A DNA stretch of 64,000 nt, taken from the NCBI GenBank assembly GCA_023388055.1, contig JAEWGW010000022.1:1-64000 (forward strand). The letters run 5' to 3'. The stretch comes from Bacillota bacterium (lineage in GTDB: Bacteria > Bacillota > Bacilli > Paenibacillales > NBRC-103111). Below are positions 41,649 to 50,175 of the stretch, one piece after another (the first letter of the stretch is position 1; the number at the start of each line of letters is the position of its first letter). The position numbers and the translations under genes are program-made. A model generated the notes under the pieces. It was given only the letters and a program-made list of their open reading frames with translations. It made no database searches and was not told the DNA's origin.

Positions 41649-42066
41649 AATTGTCGTCTCCTTCCTGGTCATTATCGGAACCTTGATGAGTCTGATCAGC
41701 TCCTTGGGCATTCTCCGCCTTCCGGACGTATACAACCGCGCCCACGCTTCCACCAAAAGCGCAACCCTGGGCATCCTGAGCATTCTGTTAGGGACCTTCT
41801 TCTACTTCCTGTTTACGCATGGGGTATCCAGCATCCGGCTGCTGTTAGGGATTGCCTTCGTTTTCCTGACGGCGCCTGTCGCAGGGCATATCATTATCCG
41901 GTCGGCGCACCGCTCCAAGGTGCCGCTGTCGGATACCAGCGTGCAGGATGATCTCCAGGACTATCTGGATAGCCAGGAGGCCGCTGAGGCTCAGGCTGAA
42001 CCGGTCAAGGATCAAGCGGAGCTTACGAGGGATAAGAAGCAGGGGCTGGGAACTAGCGAGGCATAA
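41626..42066 (+). CDS. mrpG: Na+/H+ antiporter subunit MrpG
   Basis: 146 residues: three membrane helices with the MrpG motif LGILRLPDVYNRAHASTKSATLG, then a charged Asp/Glu/Gln-rich cytoplasmic tail (about 105-146) longer than in many homologues. TTG start inside mrpF with GGAAGGCGGGG upstream. Last gene of the operon. Confidence 0.93.
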   Translation: MNATTIIEIVVSFLVIIGTLMSLISSLGILRLPDVYNRAHASTKSATLGILSILLGTFFYFLFTHGVSSIRLLLGIAFVFLTAPVAGHIIIRSAHRSKVPLSDTSVQDDLQDYLDSQEAAEAQAEPVKDQAELTRDKKQGLGTSEA

Positions 42067-42157
42067 AGCGGTGTTGGGTGGGTGACCGCTTGGTGGCTGG
42101 CCGCTCGGGGGGTGACGCTTGGGGCCTGGCCCCTTGGTGGTCTAGCCCCTTGGTGCG

Positions 42158-42341
42158 CTAACGAATCTCAGACACGCTATTTCGCCAGAAATGGGCTTGA
42201 TGGAAGTCTAACGAATCTGTAACACGCTATTTGCCTGCCGAGCAGCTTTTTAGAGCAATTTCGGACAAATAGCGTGCCTACGATTCGTTAGATTTTGAAA
42301 ATACCCATATACAGCAAAATAGCGTTGCTCAGATTCGTTAG
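42158..42341. repeat. FFRR palindromic repeat, full copy (GAATCTG subtype)
   Basis: Forward cores CTAACGAATCTCAGACACGC (42158) and CTAACGAATCTGTAACACGC (42209); inverted cores GCGTGCCTACGATTCGTTAG (to 42291) and GCGTTGCTCAGATTCGTTAG (to 42341). It follows a low-complexity GC-rich strip (42070-42157) after the mrp operon; the whole gap 42067-42505 has no gene. Confidence 0.92.
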
Positions 42342-42392
42342 CGCCTCCACCTTCGCCGCCGCTCCCTTCTCCCCGAACAAGCATCTGACGCA

Positions 42393-42436
42393 AAAAGCCG
42401 CCAACACGAGGATTCCCTTGTGCGTGGCGGCTTTTG
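42393..42436. terminator. Bidirectional terminator between mrp and nirC
   Basis: AAAAGCCGCCA pairs with TGGCGGCTTTT (inner CAC/GTG extension) between the convergent mrp and nir operons. Confidence 0.8.
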
Positions 42437-42505
42437 TGTGTGAATACAGATCCATGTGGAATGACTGGGAGGGAAGGATTGACTTAAGGGTGCGTTTTGG
42501 GGCGG

Positions 42506-43357
42506 CTAGGCGTGTTTAGCCATGGACGCGGACGACGGTGTGTCCCCAGCTGCTACCACGGCTGGAGCGGCTGCGCGTTTTTTCTGCGTCAGGTACAGGG
42601 CGAGGCCCGTGAACAGGAAGCCCCCCGCCAGATTGCCCAGCGTGACCGGAATCTGATTCCACAGCCACCAATCGGCGAAGCTGACCTTCGCCCCCATCAT
42701 CATGCCGGTGGGGATGACAAACATATTGACCACGGAGTGCTCGAAGCCCTGGCCGAAAAAGGTGAGGATCGGCAGCCACATGGCCGCGATTTTGCCGCCG
42801 GTGGATTGGGAGGTCATGGCCATCACAGCCCCCAAACACACCATCCAGTTGCACAGGACCGCCTTGACGAACACCGTGATCATGCCGTCGAAGCCCAGGG
42901 ACGAGTATCCGTTGGTTTTGGCCTCGGCGGTTTTGATGATCATGGCCCCTACCGCATCGTCTCCCACATGGCCCATCTTGGTGGCGGCAATGTAATAGAG
43001 CAAGCCGTAAAAAGCGGCGCCGATCACATGCCCGATGAACACCCAGCTCCAGTTGCGCAGCATTCCGGAGGCCTTGGCTTTCCCCTCCATTACAGAAACA
43101 GGAATGAGGGCGAAGTTGCCGGTGACCAGCTCCAGTCCCAGCAGGATGATCATCACAAACCCAACGGGGAACACCAGCGCCCCCACCATGCCGATCTTGG
43201 TCTGGACTGTTGCCTGGAAGGCCAGAGTTGTGGCAAACCCGAGAATCGCCCCGCCCAGGAAGCCCCGGAGCAGCAGTTGCTTCACCGTCAGCAGAGATTT
43301 GGCCGTGCCGGCTTGGATCATCGCTTCAACCACTTGGTCAGGTTTTACATAAGACAT
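42506..43357 (-). CDS. nirC: Formate/nitrite transporter family channel (NirC-like)
   Basis: 283 residues with six membrane helices and the FNT-family features FGQGFEHSVVNMFVIP and LGNLAGGFLFTG (pore His and asymmetrical repeat). Following nirA by 30 bp, it most likely admits or exports nitrite for the reductase. A hydrophilic Ala/Ser-rich tail ends the protein. ATG at 43357 with GGGGAGA upstream. Confidence 0.9.
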   Translation of the reverse strand: MSYVKPDQVVEAMIQAGTAKSLLTVKQLLLRGFLGGAILGFATTLAFQATVQTKIGMVGALVFPVGFVMIILLGLELVTGNFALIPVSVMEGKAKASGMLRNWSWVFIGHVIGAAFYGLLYYIAATKMGHVGDDAVGAMIIKTAEAKTNGYSSLGFDGMITVFVKAVLCNWMVCLGAVMAMTSQSTGGKIAAMWLPILTFFGQGFEHSVVNMFVIPTGMMMGAKVSFADWWLWNQIPVTLGNLAGGFLFTGLALYLTQKKRAAAPAVVAAGDTPSSASMAKHA

Positions 43358-43387
43358 GGGTAATCTCCCCTTTTCCCGATTGGACTG

Positions 43388-45001
43388 TCAGGCCGTATGT
43401 TCTTCATCCTTGATCATAGGGGCAAACTGCTTCAGCTCCCCCTGGATCAACCCGTTCCGGATACACCATCTGCGGAATGACTCCTCTGGCTCCCGCTCCC
43501 CGATATATTGACGGATCATCCCTTCCAGAAGCGGTCCCATCTCCGTAAAAGGCACAGCGATTTTCCACCGTTCATTAAAGGAACCATGTACACCATGCTC
43601 CGCCCCCAAATAAATATCGGCGCCCTCTACCACCTGCCCGTCTATCTTCACCTTTTTCCCGATGAGTCCGATTTGCCCGGTATGGGGGTTCCCGCAGGAG
43701 TTGGGGCAGCCGGAGGCGTGGATTTCCAGCACTCCAACGCTTTCCATTACCGATCTTCCTATTTTTTCGTCCAGATAGGTGACCAGCTCCAGCGTACGCT
43801 GCTTGGTTTCGATCATGGCGAAGGGGCAGAAGGTATTCCCCGTACAAGAGATGAGGCCGCGGGCAAAAGGCAGCGGATCATGCTTCAGCTGCGCCAGTAC
43901 CGGCTCTGCCAGCAGCCCAACCAGCTTGGAGTCCGGGACATTGGCGATAATCACATTCTGGGCCGTTGTCAGACGGACCTCCCCATTGCCGTAGGCTTCC
44001 GCCAAACGTGCCACCTCATATACATGCTCCAGCTTCATCCGCCCGGTGACCACATTCAGGCCCACATAGTTCAACCCCGGGGTATTCTGCGGATGAACGC
44101 CGACATGGTCCCTGTGGCTGTGATCATCCGTCAGTTCGGCTCCGGCAGACAACGGTGTAAAGGACAGCTTCTGCAGCACTTCCTTCCGGAATGCCAGCAG
44201 TCCCATTTCCTCGATCAGGAATTTCAGCCGGGCCTTATTCCGCTTCTCCCGGTTGCCCCGTTCATGGAACAGCTCCAGAATGGCATGGCACATCTCCGTT
44301 GCCTGCTCCGGCAGCACGAAGGCATCCAGAGACAGGGAACGCTGGGTTCCCCATGAGCCGAGACCGCCTCCCACCCATACGTTGTAGCCTGAGAGGCCCT
44401 CCCGCTTCGCCGGGGTCAGGGCAATATCATTGATCTCTGCATGGGTGCAGTTATCGCAGCAGCCAAGAACCGTAATATTAAACTTCCGCGGCAGGTTGGC
44501 CACCTTCCAATTGCCTACGATCGAGTCGTTCAATTCCTTCACGAGCTGCCGGCTATCCAATGCCTCATCCGCCTGTAGTCCTGCCACGGGACAGGTGGTC
44601 ACATTGCGGATGTTATCCATACCCGTCTGCAAGGTGGAAAGCCCCGCCGCGTTCAGCTTTTCCAATACGGCGAGCACATCCTCCATCCGAATCCACCGCA
44701 GCTGCACCTGCTGGCGGGTGGTCAGGTCCATAATATCCCGGCCATAATCACGGGTGACGTCAGCCAAGGCCCTTAATTGCTCTGCCGTAAACCGGCCATG
44801 CTCCAGAATGCCCCCGGGGACCCGGACCCGTATCATAAAGTAACCGGGAGTGGATTTGCGCACGAATACGCCGTACCATTTCAGTGCCTGGACATCTGCC
44901 TCCTCCAAGGTATCCCAACCCTCATTGGCATAACGGACGATCTTCTCCCAAATGATTGAAAAGCTTAAATCCGCTTTGTAGGCCTCGATTGTAGTCGCCA
45001 T
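43388..45001 (-). CDS. nirA: Ferredoxin-dependent nitrite/sulfite reductase (siroheme, 4Fe-4S)
   Basis: 537 residues with two ferredoxin-like half-domains and a siroheme/4Fe-4S site: Cys ligands in SCTGNTFCPFAMIETKQ and in HASGCPNSCGNPHTGQ. It reduces nitrite to ammonium (or sulfite to sulfide) in the cytoplasm. Co-transcription with a nitrite channel and control by an ANTAR leader favour nitrite. ATG at 45001 is chosen because GGGAGAG is eight bases upstream; 45007 and 45010 are too close. The long structured leader ends just before it. Confidence 0.9.
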   Translation of the reverse strand: MATTIEAYKADLSFSIIWEKIVRYANEGWDTLEEADVQALKWYGVFVRKSTPGYFMIRVRVPGGILEHGRFTAEQLRALADVTRDYGRDIMDLTTRQQVQLRWIRMEDVLAVLEKLNAAGLSTLQTGMDNIRNVTTCPVAGLQADEALDSRQLVKELNDSIVGNWKVANLPRKFNITVLGCCDNCTHAEINDIALTPAKREGLSGYNVWVGGGLGSWGTQRSLSLDAFVLPEQATEMCHAILELFHERGNREKRNKARLKFLIEEMGLLAFRKEVLQKLSFTPLSAGAELTDDHSHRDHVGVHPQNTPGLNYVGLNVVTGRMKLEHVYEVARLAEAYGNGEVRLTTAQNVIIANVPDSKLVGLLAEPVLAQLKHDPLPFARGLISCTGNTFCPFAMIETKQRTLELVTYLDEKIGRSVMESVGVLEIHASGCPNSCGNPHTGQIGLIGKKVKIDGQVVEGADIYLGAEHGVHGSFNERWKIAVPFTEMGPLLEGMIRQYIGEREPEESFRRWCIRNGLIQGELKQFAPMIKDEEHTA

Positions 45002-45048
45002 CTCCATCACTCTCCCTGGGAACTAGTTTCTAGTTTATTGAACATAAA

Positions 45049-45159
45049 GAGGCCAACAGACGGACGAATGCTGTCCGCAGGTTGGCCTCATTGCCGGTTT
45101 CAGCATACGCCATTGTACGCTGAACACTTATATTCGAAAGGGTATCACGCCTTTGTGAT
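45049..45159 (-). ncRNA. ANTAR-type two-hairpin antitermination leader of nirA-nirC
   Basis: Minus strand, 5' to 3'. P1 (45159-45144): ATCAC-AAAGGC-GTGAT. P2 (45124-45099): TTCAGCGTAC-AATGGC-GTATGCTGAA. Both loops are hexanucleotides with A at position 1 and G at position 4, the published ANTAR-recognition rule. A terminator-like hairpin follows (45089-45049: GAGGCCAAC..CGGAC/GTCCG..GTTGGCCTC), then TTTATGTT. The 3' arm of P2 (ATGCTG) is complementary to the terminator loop (CAGCAT), so P2 and the terminator are linked. The divergent gene encodes an ANTAR protein. Confidence 0.88.
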
Positions 45160-45165
45160 GAATTG

Positions 45166-45194
45166 ATTATAGCTTTCCTTTTCCTTCACGTCAA
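45166..45194 (-). promoter_or_regulatory. nirA-nirC promoter
   Basis: TTGACG (45189-45194), 17 bp, TATAAT (45166-45171). The predicted start at about 45159 coincides with the first base of ANTAR hairpin P1. Confidence 0.85.
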
Positions 45195-45229
45195 TATAGA
45201 TTACATGGATGCTTAGTTAATTATTATTA

Positions 45230-45267
45230 TCGACAATTCAAGAATTTTTATGTAATATTACATTACA
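45230..45267 (+). promoter_or_regulatory. Promoter of the ANTAR gene overlapped by a GlnR/TnrA box
   Basis: TCGACA (45230-45235), 17 bp, TAATAT (45253-45258). TGTAATATTACATTACA (45251-45267) fits the GlnR/TnrA consensus TGTNA-N7-TNACA exactly and covers the -10 box. This suggests nitrogen-status repression of the regulator gene, and possibly action on the divergent nirA promoter about 100 bp away. Confidence 0.82.
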
Positions 45268-45310
45268 TATGTAGCTGTGCGAGGATCTTTTACAGGTAAG
45301 GAGGCCACAG

Positions 45311-45952
45311 ATGCTTCAACATTTTCTGGTGATCAGACCATCGGGTGCAGCCGCAGCAGATGCTCAGTTGGAGGAGAAACGGAGCAGGGATGAAACGGAC
45401 CGGCCCGTGATACGCCCGGAAACGGCCATCACCGCATTGGGCTACCGGGTCCAAGCTCTGCGCGGCGACCAGAAGGCCCAGGCTTTAGCCTCCAAGTGTG
45501 AAGCCGTCATCCTCGCCGTCCCGTCGTCCTGCCTGGATGAATGGGTGAACCGGGTGCTGTCCTGGCGGGACTGGCCGGTGATCTGGTGGTGCGGAGAAGC
45601 CGCCGTAACGGAAAGCTGCCATGGAGGTCTTGAGGTGGACGGTGTGCTGTTTCCGGGTATGACCCCGGCGCAGATTCACTGGACCCTGATGATCAGCTCC
45701 TCCCATCACCTGCGCCGGACTCAATGGCAGAAGGAACGGGAGCAGCTGCTCGGCCGGCTGGAGGAGCGGAAGTGGATTGAGCGGGCCAAGGCGATATTAT
45801 GCGAGATGAAGCAGATCTCCGAAGCGGATGCTTACGAATTCCTCCGCACCCAGGCCATGAATGAACGTAAGCGTGTCGTAGATGTAGCCAGCTCCATCGT
45901 CAATGTCTACCAATGGATCTCGGAAAATAAGACAGGGGGTAGCCGCAAGTGA
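45311..45952 (+). CDS. ANTAR-domain antitermination regulator
   Basis: 213 residues. The C-terminal ~55 residues are an ANTAR RNA-binding domain: WIERAKAILCEMKQISEADA, then YEFLRTQAMNERKRVVDVAS. The N-terminal part resembles a degenerate receiver-like fold (AVILAVPSSCLDEWVNRVLS) but lacks a clear phospho-acceptor Asp, so sensing may not be by phosphorylation. A coiled coil (about 135-160) joins the two. It is divergent from nirA and most likely binds the two-hairpin leader there to prevent termination. ATG at 45311 with AAGGAGG upstream. Confidence 0.9.
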   Translation: MLQHFLVIRPSGAAAADAQLEEKRSRDETDRPVIRPETAITALGYRVQALRGDQKAQALASKCEAVILAVPSSCLDEWVNRVLSWRDWPVIWWCGEAAVTESCHGGLEVDGVLFPGMTPAQIHWTLMISSSHHLRRTQWQKEREQLLGRLEERKWIERAKAILCEMKQISEADAYEFLRTQAMNERKRVVDVASSIVNVYQWISENKTGGSRK

Positions 45953-46965
45953 TTTCACTCATCAAGGAAGTAGGCCGCGGCAAACGGGGCTCAAGAGATT
46001 TAACCTACGAGGAGGCCGGCCAGGCGGCTGAGCTGATTTTATCCGGGGAAGCCACCCCTGTTCAAATCGGGGCTTTCCTGGCGGCAGAACGGGTCAAGAT
46101 GGAATCCGCTGATGAGCTGCTGGCATTTGTCCATGCGCTAAGAAAACGCTCCTTGCTCCACCCGGTCCCCGGTTCGCTGGATTGCGCCGGCCCTTATGAC
46201 GGACGGACCAAATCCTACATGGCCACATGGGCTGTTTCCTTCGTGGTTGCGTCCTGCGGCGTTCCTGTCACCCTGCATGGGAGTGCACCCTTGCCGCCGA
46301 AGCACGGTGTGACGCTACAGGATGTGGCGCTGCAGTGGGGTGCACAGCTGGAGGATCGAAGCAAGCTGCTTCAGGCTGCTGAGCGGTCAGGTGTCCTGTT
46401 CGTACCGGCCGAGGAATGGTGCACTGCTCTCCGGGATATTCGGCCGTACCGGGAGCAGATGGGGATCCGGACCATCTTCCACTCCGTGGAGAAGCTGCTG
46501 CGGTTCTCCGATGCGCCGTATATGGCCATTGGCATCTTTCACGGTACGGTTTTTGAGAAAATGGCGGAGCTTGTTTCCAGACTGGGCGTCCGAAGCGGCA
46601 TCATCATCCAAGGTGCAGAGGGATCGGAAGACCTGATGCCCAATAAGCGGACCCGTACCTATCTGGTGCGGGAAGGAGAAGCGCCAGAGCTGTACGTGGT
46701 GGATCCCGAAGCCTACGACCTGCAGGCCGAGCTGCCGGAAGGGGAAGCATGGACAGCCGAACGGCAGGCCCATGTCACAGCCGACGTGCTGGAGGGCCAT
46801 ACCGTATCCCCTTATTTCAACATGGTGCTCCTGAACAGCGCTGTCCGTCTGTGGGCGGCCCAAGCCGCAGGCTCCGTGGAGGAAGGCATCGAGCAGGCCT
46901 TATCAGCTATCCGCCAGGGTGCAGCCTTTGAGTCCTACCGGAAATGGCAAGAAGCGGTCCGTTGA
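45949..46965 (+). CDS. Anthranilate phosphoribosyltransferase-like protein (TrpD2 type)
   Basis: 338 residues of the glycosyltransferase-3 (TrpD/YbiB) fold: N-terminal helical domain (LTYEEAGQAAELILSGEATP) and large domain with CAGPYDGRTKS in the place of the TrpD phosphate loop GTGGD. The changed loop and no trp genes nearby argue against anthranilate transferase activity; TrpD2 homologues have been linked to nucleic-acid binding. GTG start overlaps the ANTAR stop (GTGA), so the two are translated together. A role in nitrite or nitrogen control is inference from this coupling. Confidence 0.82.
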   Translation: MISLIKEVGRGKRGSRDLTYEEAGQAAELILSGEATPVQIGAFLAAERVKMESADELLAFVHALRKRSLLHPVPGSLDCAGPYDGRTKSYMATWAVSFVVASCGVPVTLHGSAPLPPKHGVTLQDVALQWGAQLEDRSKLLQAAERSGVLFVPAEEWCTALRDIRPYREQMGIRTIFHSVEKLLRFSDAPYMAIGIFHGTVFEKMAELVSRLGVRSGIIIQGAEGSEDLMPNKRTRTYLVREGEAPELYVVDPEAYDLQAELPEGEAWTAERQAHVTADVLEGHTVSPYFNMVLLNSAVRLWAAQAAGSVEEGIEQALSAIRQGAAFESYRKWQEAVR

Positions 46966-46983
46966 GAACGGATCGCTTCTTTT
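46951..46983 (+). terminator. Terminator overlapping the TrpD-like stop codon
   Basis: A 13-bp stem GAAGCGGTCCGTT/AACGGATCGCTTC (one G-T pair) with loop GAG, followed by TTTT. The stop codon TGA lies in the loop. Confidence 0.88.
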
Positions 46984-46990
46984 GCGGCGT

Positions 46991-48607
46991 CTATTCAGGA
47001 CTCCTTACCGCAGCCTTTTCCCGCAAGGGGACTAAGATGAGCGTAGCACCAATGATCAGCACACCCAGAATAGACGCCGACCAGTACAATCCGCCATAAC
47101 CACTCTCTGCGGCTCGTCTGGTCACCTCAGCAACACTTTTTAACACAACCGCTTTTAGGTCCGAAGAATCAATGGCACTGAGCAGTTGATTGATTTGATC
47201 CATATTGACGGAGCCGGGCACCATCCGTTGTCCGTATTGGACCAGCTCATCCAACGCCCCCTTCCCCAGGGAAGCCTGCTCCACATTGGCATACAGCACC
47301 GCCTGGAAGTCGGTTTTGAACAGATTCCCCAAGTTGGCATATCCCCGCGCAATAAACCCTGCATAAATCGTAGGCGCAATGGTCATCCCCACCTGGCGGA
47401 GCAAGGATAACGAAGCCAAGGCCGAGCCCTTATCCGATTTTAACCCTTCCGTTACCAGAATATTGAGAGGAGCCCCCAGGATAACGCCGATACCGACACC
47501 GGCAATCATACTGGACACAATAAACTGCCATTTCATCTCAATCCACAGCGGGAACAAAGCAAAGCCGATGGCTGCAATCAGCCCGGAAACCAGAACGGCG
47601 AATATGGGACCACGTTTGGAAACAAGGATGCCTCCCATCCCGGCGCCAACCCCCGCTGCCAATGCCAGCGGCGTCATCCAATAGCCTGATTTCTCTGCCG
47701 CAATCCCCAATACATTCTCCGTGAACGCCGGAATAAAGATCATCCCTGCCAGGATCCCGCCGGATAAGGCCCCGATCAACAGCACCATCAAGAACCGGGG
47801 CTGCCGGATCAGATGCACCGGCAAGATGGGATCGCTGTTTTCTTTTTGCTCCAAGCTGGACTCATACAGCATCAAAATCACAAACAAGACGACGCCTGCT
47901 CCCAAAAAGCCGGACACCTCCAGCGTCCGGAAGCTTGCCCAGAAATCAATATCTATATTGGTCAGCCCGTACATAACCGCCAGAATGGCAAACGACAGCA
48001 GCACCGTCCCCAATAGATCCAACCGTCCGGGCAGCCGGTCTGCCGATTCCTCCAGCTTCATAAAAGCAAGAACAAACAAAACCACTGCAATCGGCACATT
48101 AATCAGGAACAGTATATGCCAATTCCCCGTTAAATCCAGCAGGAACGAGCCGATGTTAGGCCCCAGCACCGCTGCAACCCCGTTCATTGCTCCTAACAGC
48201 CCCAAGTATTTGGCCTGTTTCTCAGGCTCCACCGTGCTTAAGATATGGGAGTTCCCGATAATGAAAATACCGCCTCCGCCCAGAGCTTGAATGAACCGCG
48301 CGGCCAGATAAAACCCGAACGAAGGGCTGACTGCTACCAGAGTTGAGCCGAGGCCGAATAAAGCGATTTCAATACCGAACAGCCTCTTCCGTCCATACCG
48401 GTCGGACAGCTTCCCGACAATGGGCAGGCTGATGGCCAACCCCAGGGTGTAGATGGTAATCCCCCATGCCCCCCAATTATCAGTCACCTCATAGAACCGG
48501 TTGATGGTAGTCAGCGCGGAGCTGATAATCCCGTTATCCAGCTGTGCCATAAATACACCGATGGAGAATAAAAGCAAAGCCCAAAACTGCGAGGATTTCT
48601 TGGCCAG
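46991..48607 (-). CDS. MFS drug exporter, DHA2 (14-helix) family, probable CTG start
   Basis: About 538 residues and fourteen helices; motif A GKLSDRYGRKRLFGIEIALF and motif C-like GAMNGVAAVLGPNIGSFL mark a proton-coupled multidrug exporter. An extended loop (about 420-490) lies before the last helix. The first ATG/GTG/TTG is a TTG inside the expected first helix without a ribosome site. Ten codons upstream, CTG (48607) follows AAGGGGGGA by six bases and yields MAKKSSQFWALLLFSIGVFM, a normal N-terminus for the family. Substrate unknown. Confidence 0.85.
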   Translation of the reverse strand: MAKKSSQFWALLLFSIGVFMAQLDNGIISSALTTINRFYEVTDNWGAWGITIYTLGLAISLPIVGKLSDRYGRKRLFGIEIALFGLGSTLVAVSPSFGFYLAARFIQALGGGGIFIIGNSHILSTVEPEKQAKYLGLLGAMNGVAAVLGPNIGSFLLDLTGNWHILFLINVPIAVVLFVLAFMKLEESADRLPGRLDLLGTVLLSFAILAVMYGLTNIDIDFWASFRTLEVSGFLGAGVVLFVILMLYESSLEQKENSDPILPVHLIRQPRFLMVLLIGALSGGILAGMIFIPAFTENVLGIAAEKSGYWMTPLALAAGVGAGMGGILVSKRGPIFAVLVSGLIAAIGFALFPLWIEMKWQFIVSSMIAGVGIGVILGAPLNILVTEGLKSDKGSALASLSLLRQVGMTIAPTIYAGFIARGYANLGNLFKTDFQAVLYANVEQASLGKGALDELVQYGQRMVPGSVNMDQINQLLSAIDSSDLKAVVLKSVAEVTRRAAESGYGGLYWSASILGVLIIGATLILVPLREKAAVRSPE

Positions 48608-48756
48608 AGCGGTTCCCCCCTTGAATAATCTCCCTTTTCAGCTTGATCTTACACCTTTGGATGGGGGCTTTCAATTGCATATTGTGAATTTCTAACATAG
48701 ATGGATTTGGTTGAATCCCTCTTTTCTGGAAACACTACGTGGAGGGGGAGATCATC

Positions 48757-50175
48757 ATGAAGCAGCGTATCTCAGACCAACTTCAGCATAACATGGACCT
48801 GATCCTGTCCCTGATGGGCAACAGCAGCGATTTTATTGTGCGCGAGCTTGTAATCTCCAGTGGCAAACGTGTGGGCCTGTTCTACCTGGATGGAATGGTC
48901 GATATGAAGACACTGCAGGACAATGTGATCTCTTCCCTGCACGACCGGGCGGCGAATGAAAATACTACGGTACAGCAATTGAACGAAAGCATTCTTGATG
49001 CCGGTGAGGTCACGACTGTTCTTACTCTTGAAGAAGCTGTTGAACAGATCTTATCCGGTGGAGTTCTGATTATCATGGAGGGAATGACCGAAGGTTCTAT
49101 CGTATCCTTGCCGGGATGGGAGGAACGGAGCATCTCCGAATCCAAATCCCAGTCCACAATAAAAGGCCCGCAGGATTCCTTCACCGAAACCCTGCGGACG
49201 AACACCACCTTGGTACGAAGGAGAGTCAAGGATTCCAGGATACGGATTACCAAGGTTAAAGTTGGGGGCAAGACAAAGACCGATACGGCCGTTATGTATA
49301 TGCAGGGTGTTACCAATGAAGATATGGTCCGGCAAACCATCGCCCGGCTCAACAGCATCAAGCTGGATGGGGTATTGGATGGCCAATACCTGGAGGAATG
49401 TCTGCGGGAACAAAATATCAAGACGATTTTCCCCATGATGTTCAGCTCCGACCGTCCGGATACCGTGGCAGCGGGCATTATGGAGGGGAAGGTCGCCATC
49501 TTTGTGGACGGAACCCCTTTTGTACTGCTTGCGCCGTCCTTGTTCGTGGATTTTTTCCAATCGGCCGAGGACTATTATCAATCGTATACCTATAGCAATG
49601 CCATCCGGATCTTGCGGTATATGTCTTTATTCATCTGTATGCTTGCTCCATCCATCTATATTGCCCTTACCACGTACCACCAGGATATGCTGCCTACCGT
49701 ACTGCTGCTGAGCTTGGCCGCACAGCGCGAGGGTGTCCCCTTCCCGGCATTTATTGAGGCGCTGGTTATGGAGATTATCTTCGAAATATTACGGGAGGCG
49801 GGCATCAGGATGCCCCGGGCGATCGGACAAACCGTTTCCATTGTTGGATCCATCGTGATTGGGCAAGCCGCTGTGGAAGCGGGTATTGTATCCGCGGTTA
49901 TGGTCATTGTTGTGGCCATTACAGCTATATCCAGCTTCGTTATCCCCTCCTATGCCATGTCTATTGCCATACGGCTTCTCCGGTTTTGCTTCATGGGATT
50001 GGCAGCGGTTTTCGGTATATACGGGGTGACCGTGGGATTCATCATTCTCGTCGTCCATTTGAACAGCCTGCATTCTTTTGGTGTCCCTTACATGAGCCCT
50101 ATCGCGCCGTATAACGCCCGCAAACAAAGCGATGCTATCTTACGCTTTCCGTTCAGGAGCAAGAATAATGGGTAA
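48757..50175 (+). CDS. Spore germinant receptor subunit A (GerA/GerKA family)
   Basis: 472 residues: a soluble N-terminal domain (about 1-270; ISDQLQHNMDLILSLMGNSSDFIVRELVIS) and about five membrane segments with the family stretch EALVMEIIFEILREAGIRMPRAIGQTVSIVGSIVIG. GerA-type receptors sit in the spore inner membrane and trigger germination on nutrient binding. ATG at 48757 with GGAGGGGGAG upstream. It overlaps the C-subunit gene by 8 bp. Confidence 0.94.
   Translation: MKQRISDQLQHNMDLILSLMGNSSDFIVRELVISSGKRVGLFYLDGMVDMKTLQDNVISSLHDRAANENTTVQQLNESILDAGEVTTVLTLEEAVEQILSGGVLIIMEGMTEGSIVSLPGWEERSISESKSQSTIKGPQDSFTETLRTNTTLVRRRVKDSRIRITKVKVGGKTKTDTAVMYMQGVTNEDMVRQTIARLNSIKLDGVLDGQYLEECLREQNIKTIFPMMFSSDRPDTVAAGIMEGKVAIFVDGTPFVLLAPSLFVDFFQSAEDYYQSYTYSNAIRILRYMSLFICMLAPSIYIALTTYHQDMLPTVLLLSLAAQREGVPFPAFIEALVMEIIFEILREAGIRMPRAIGQTVSIVGSIVIGQAAVEAGIVSAVMVIVVAITAISSFVIPSYAMSIAIRLLRFCFMGLAAVFGIYGVTVGFIILVVHLNSLHSFGVPYMSPIAPYNARKQSDAILRFPFRSKNNG

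Noticed and set aside
48676..48700. Sigma-G-like promoter (TGCATA ... CATAG) for the ger operon
   Set aside because: Spacing is only 14 bp, too short, and the -10 match is weak; not supported although such a promoter is expected.
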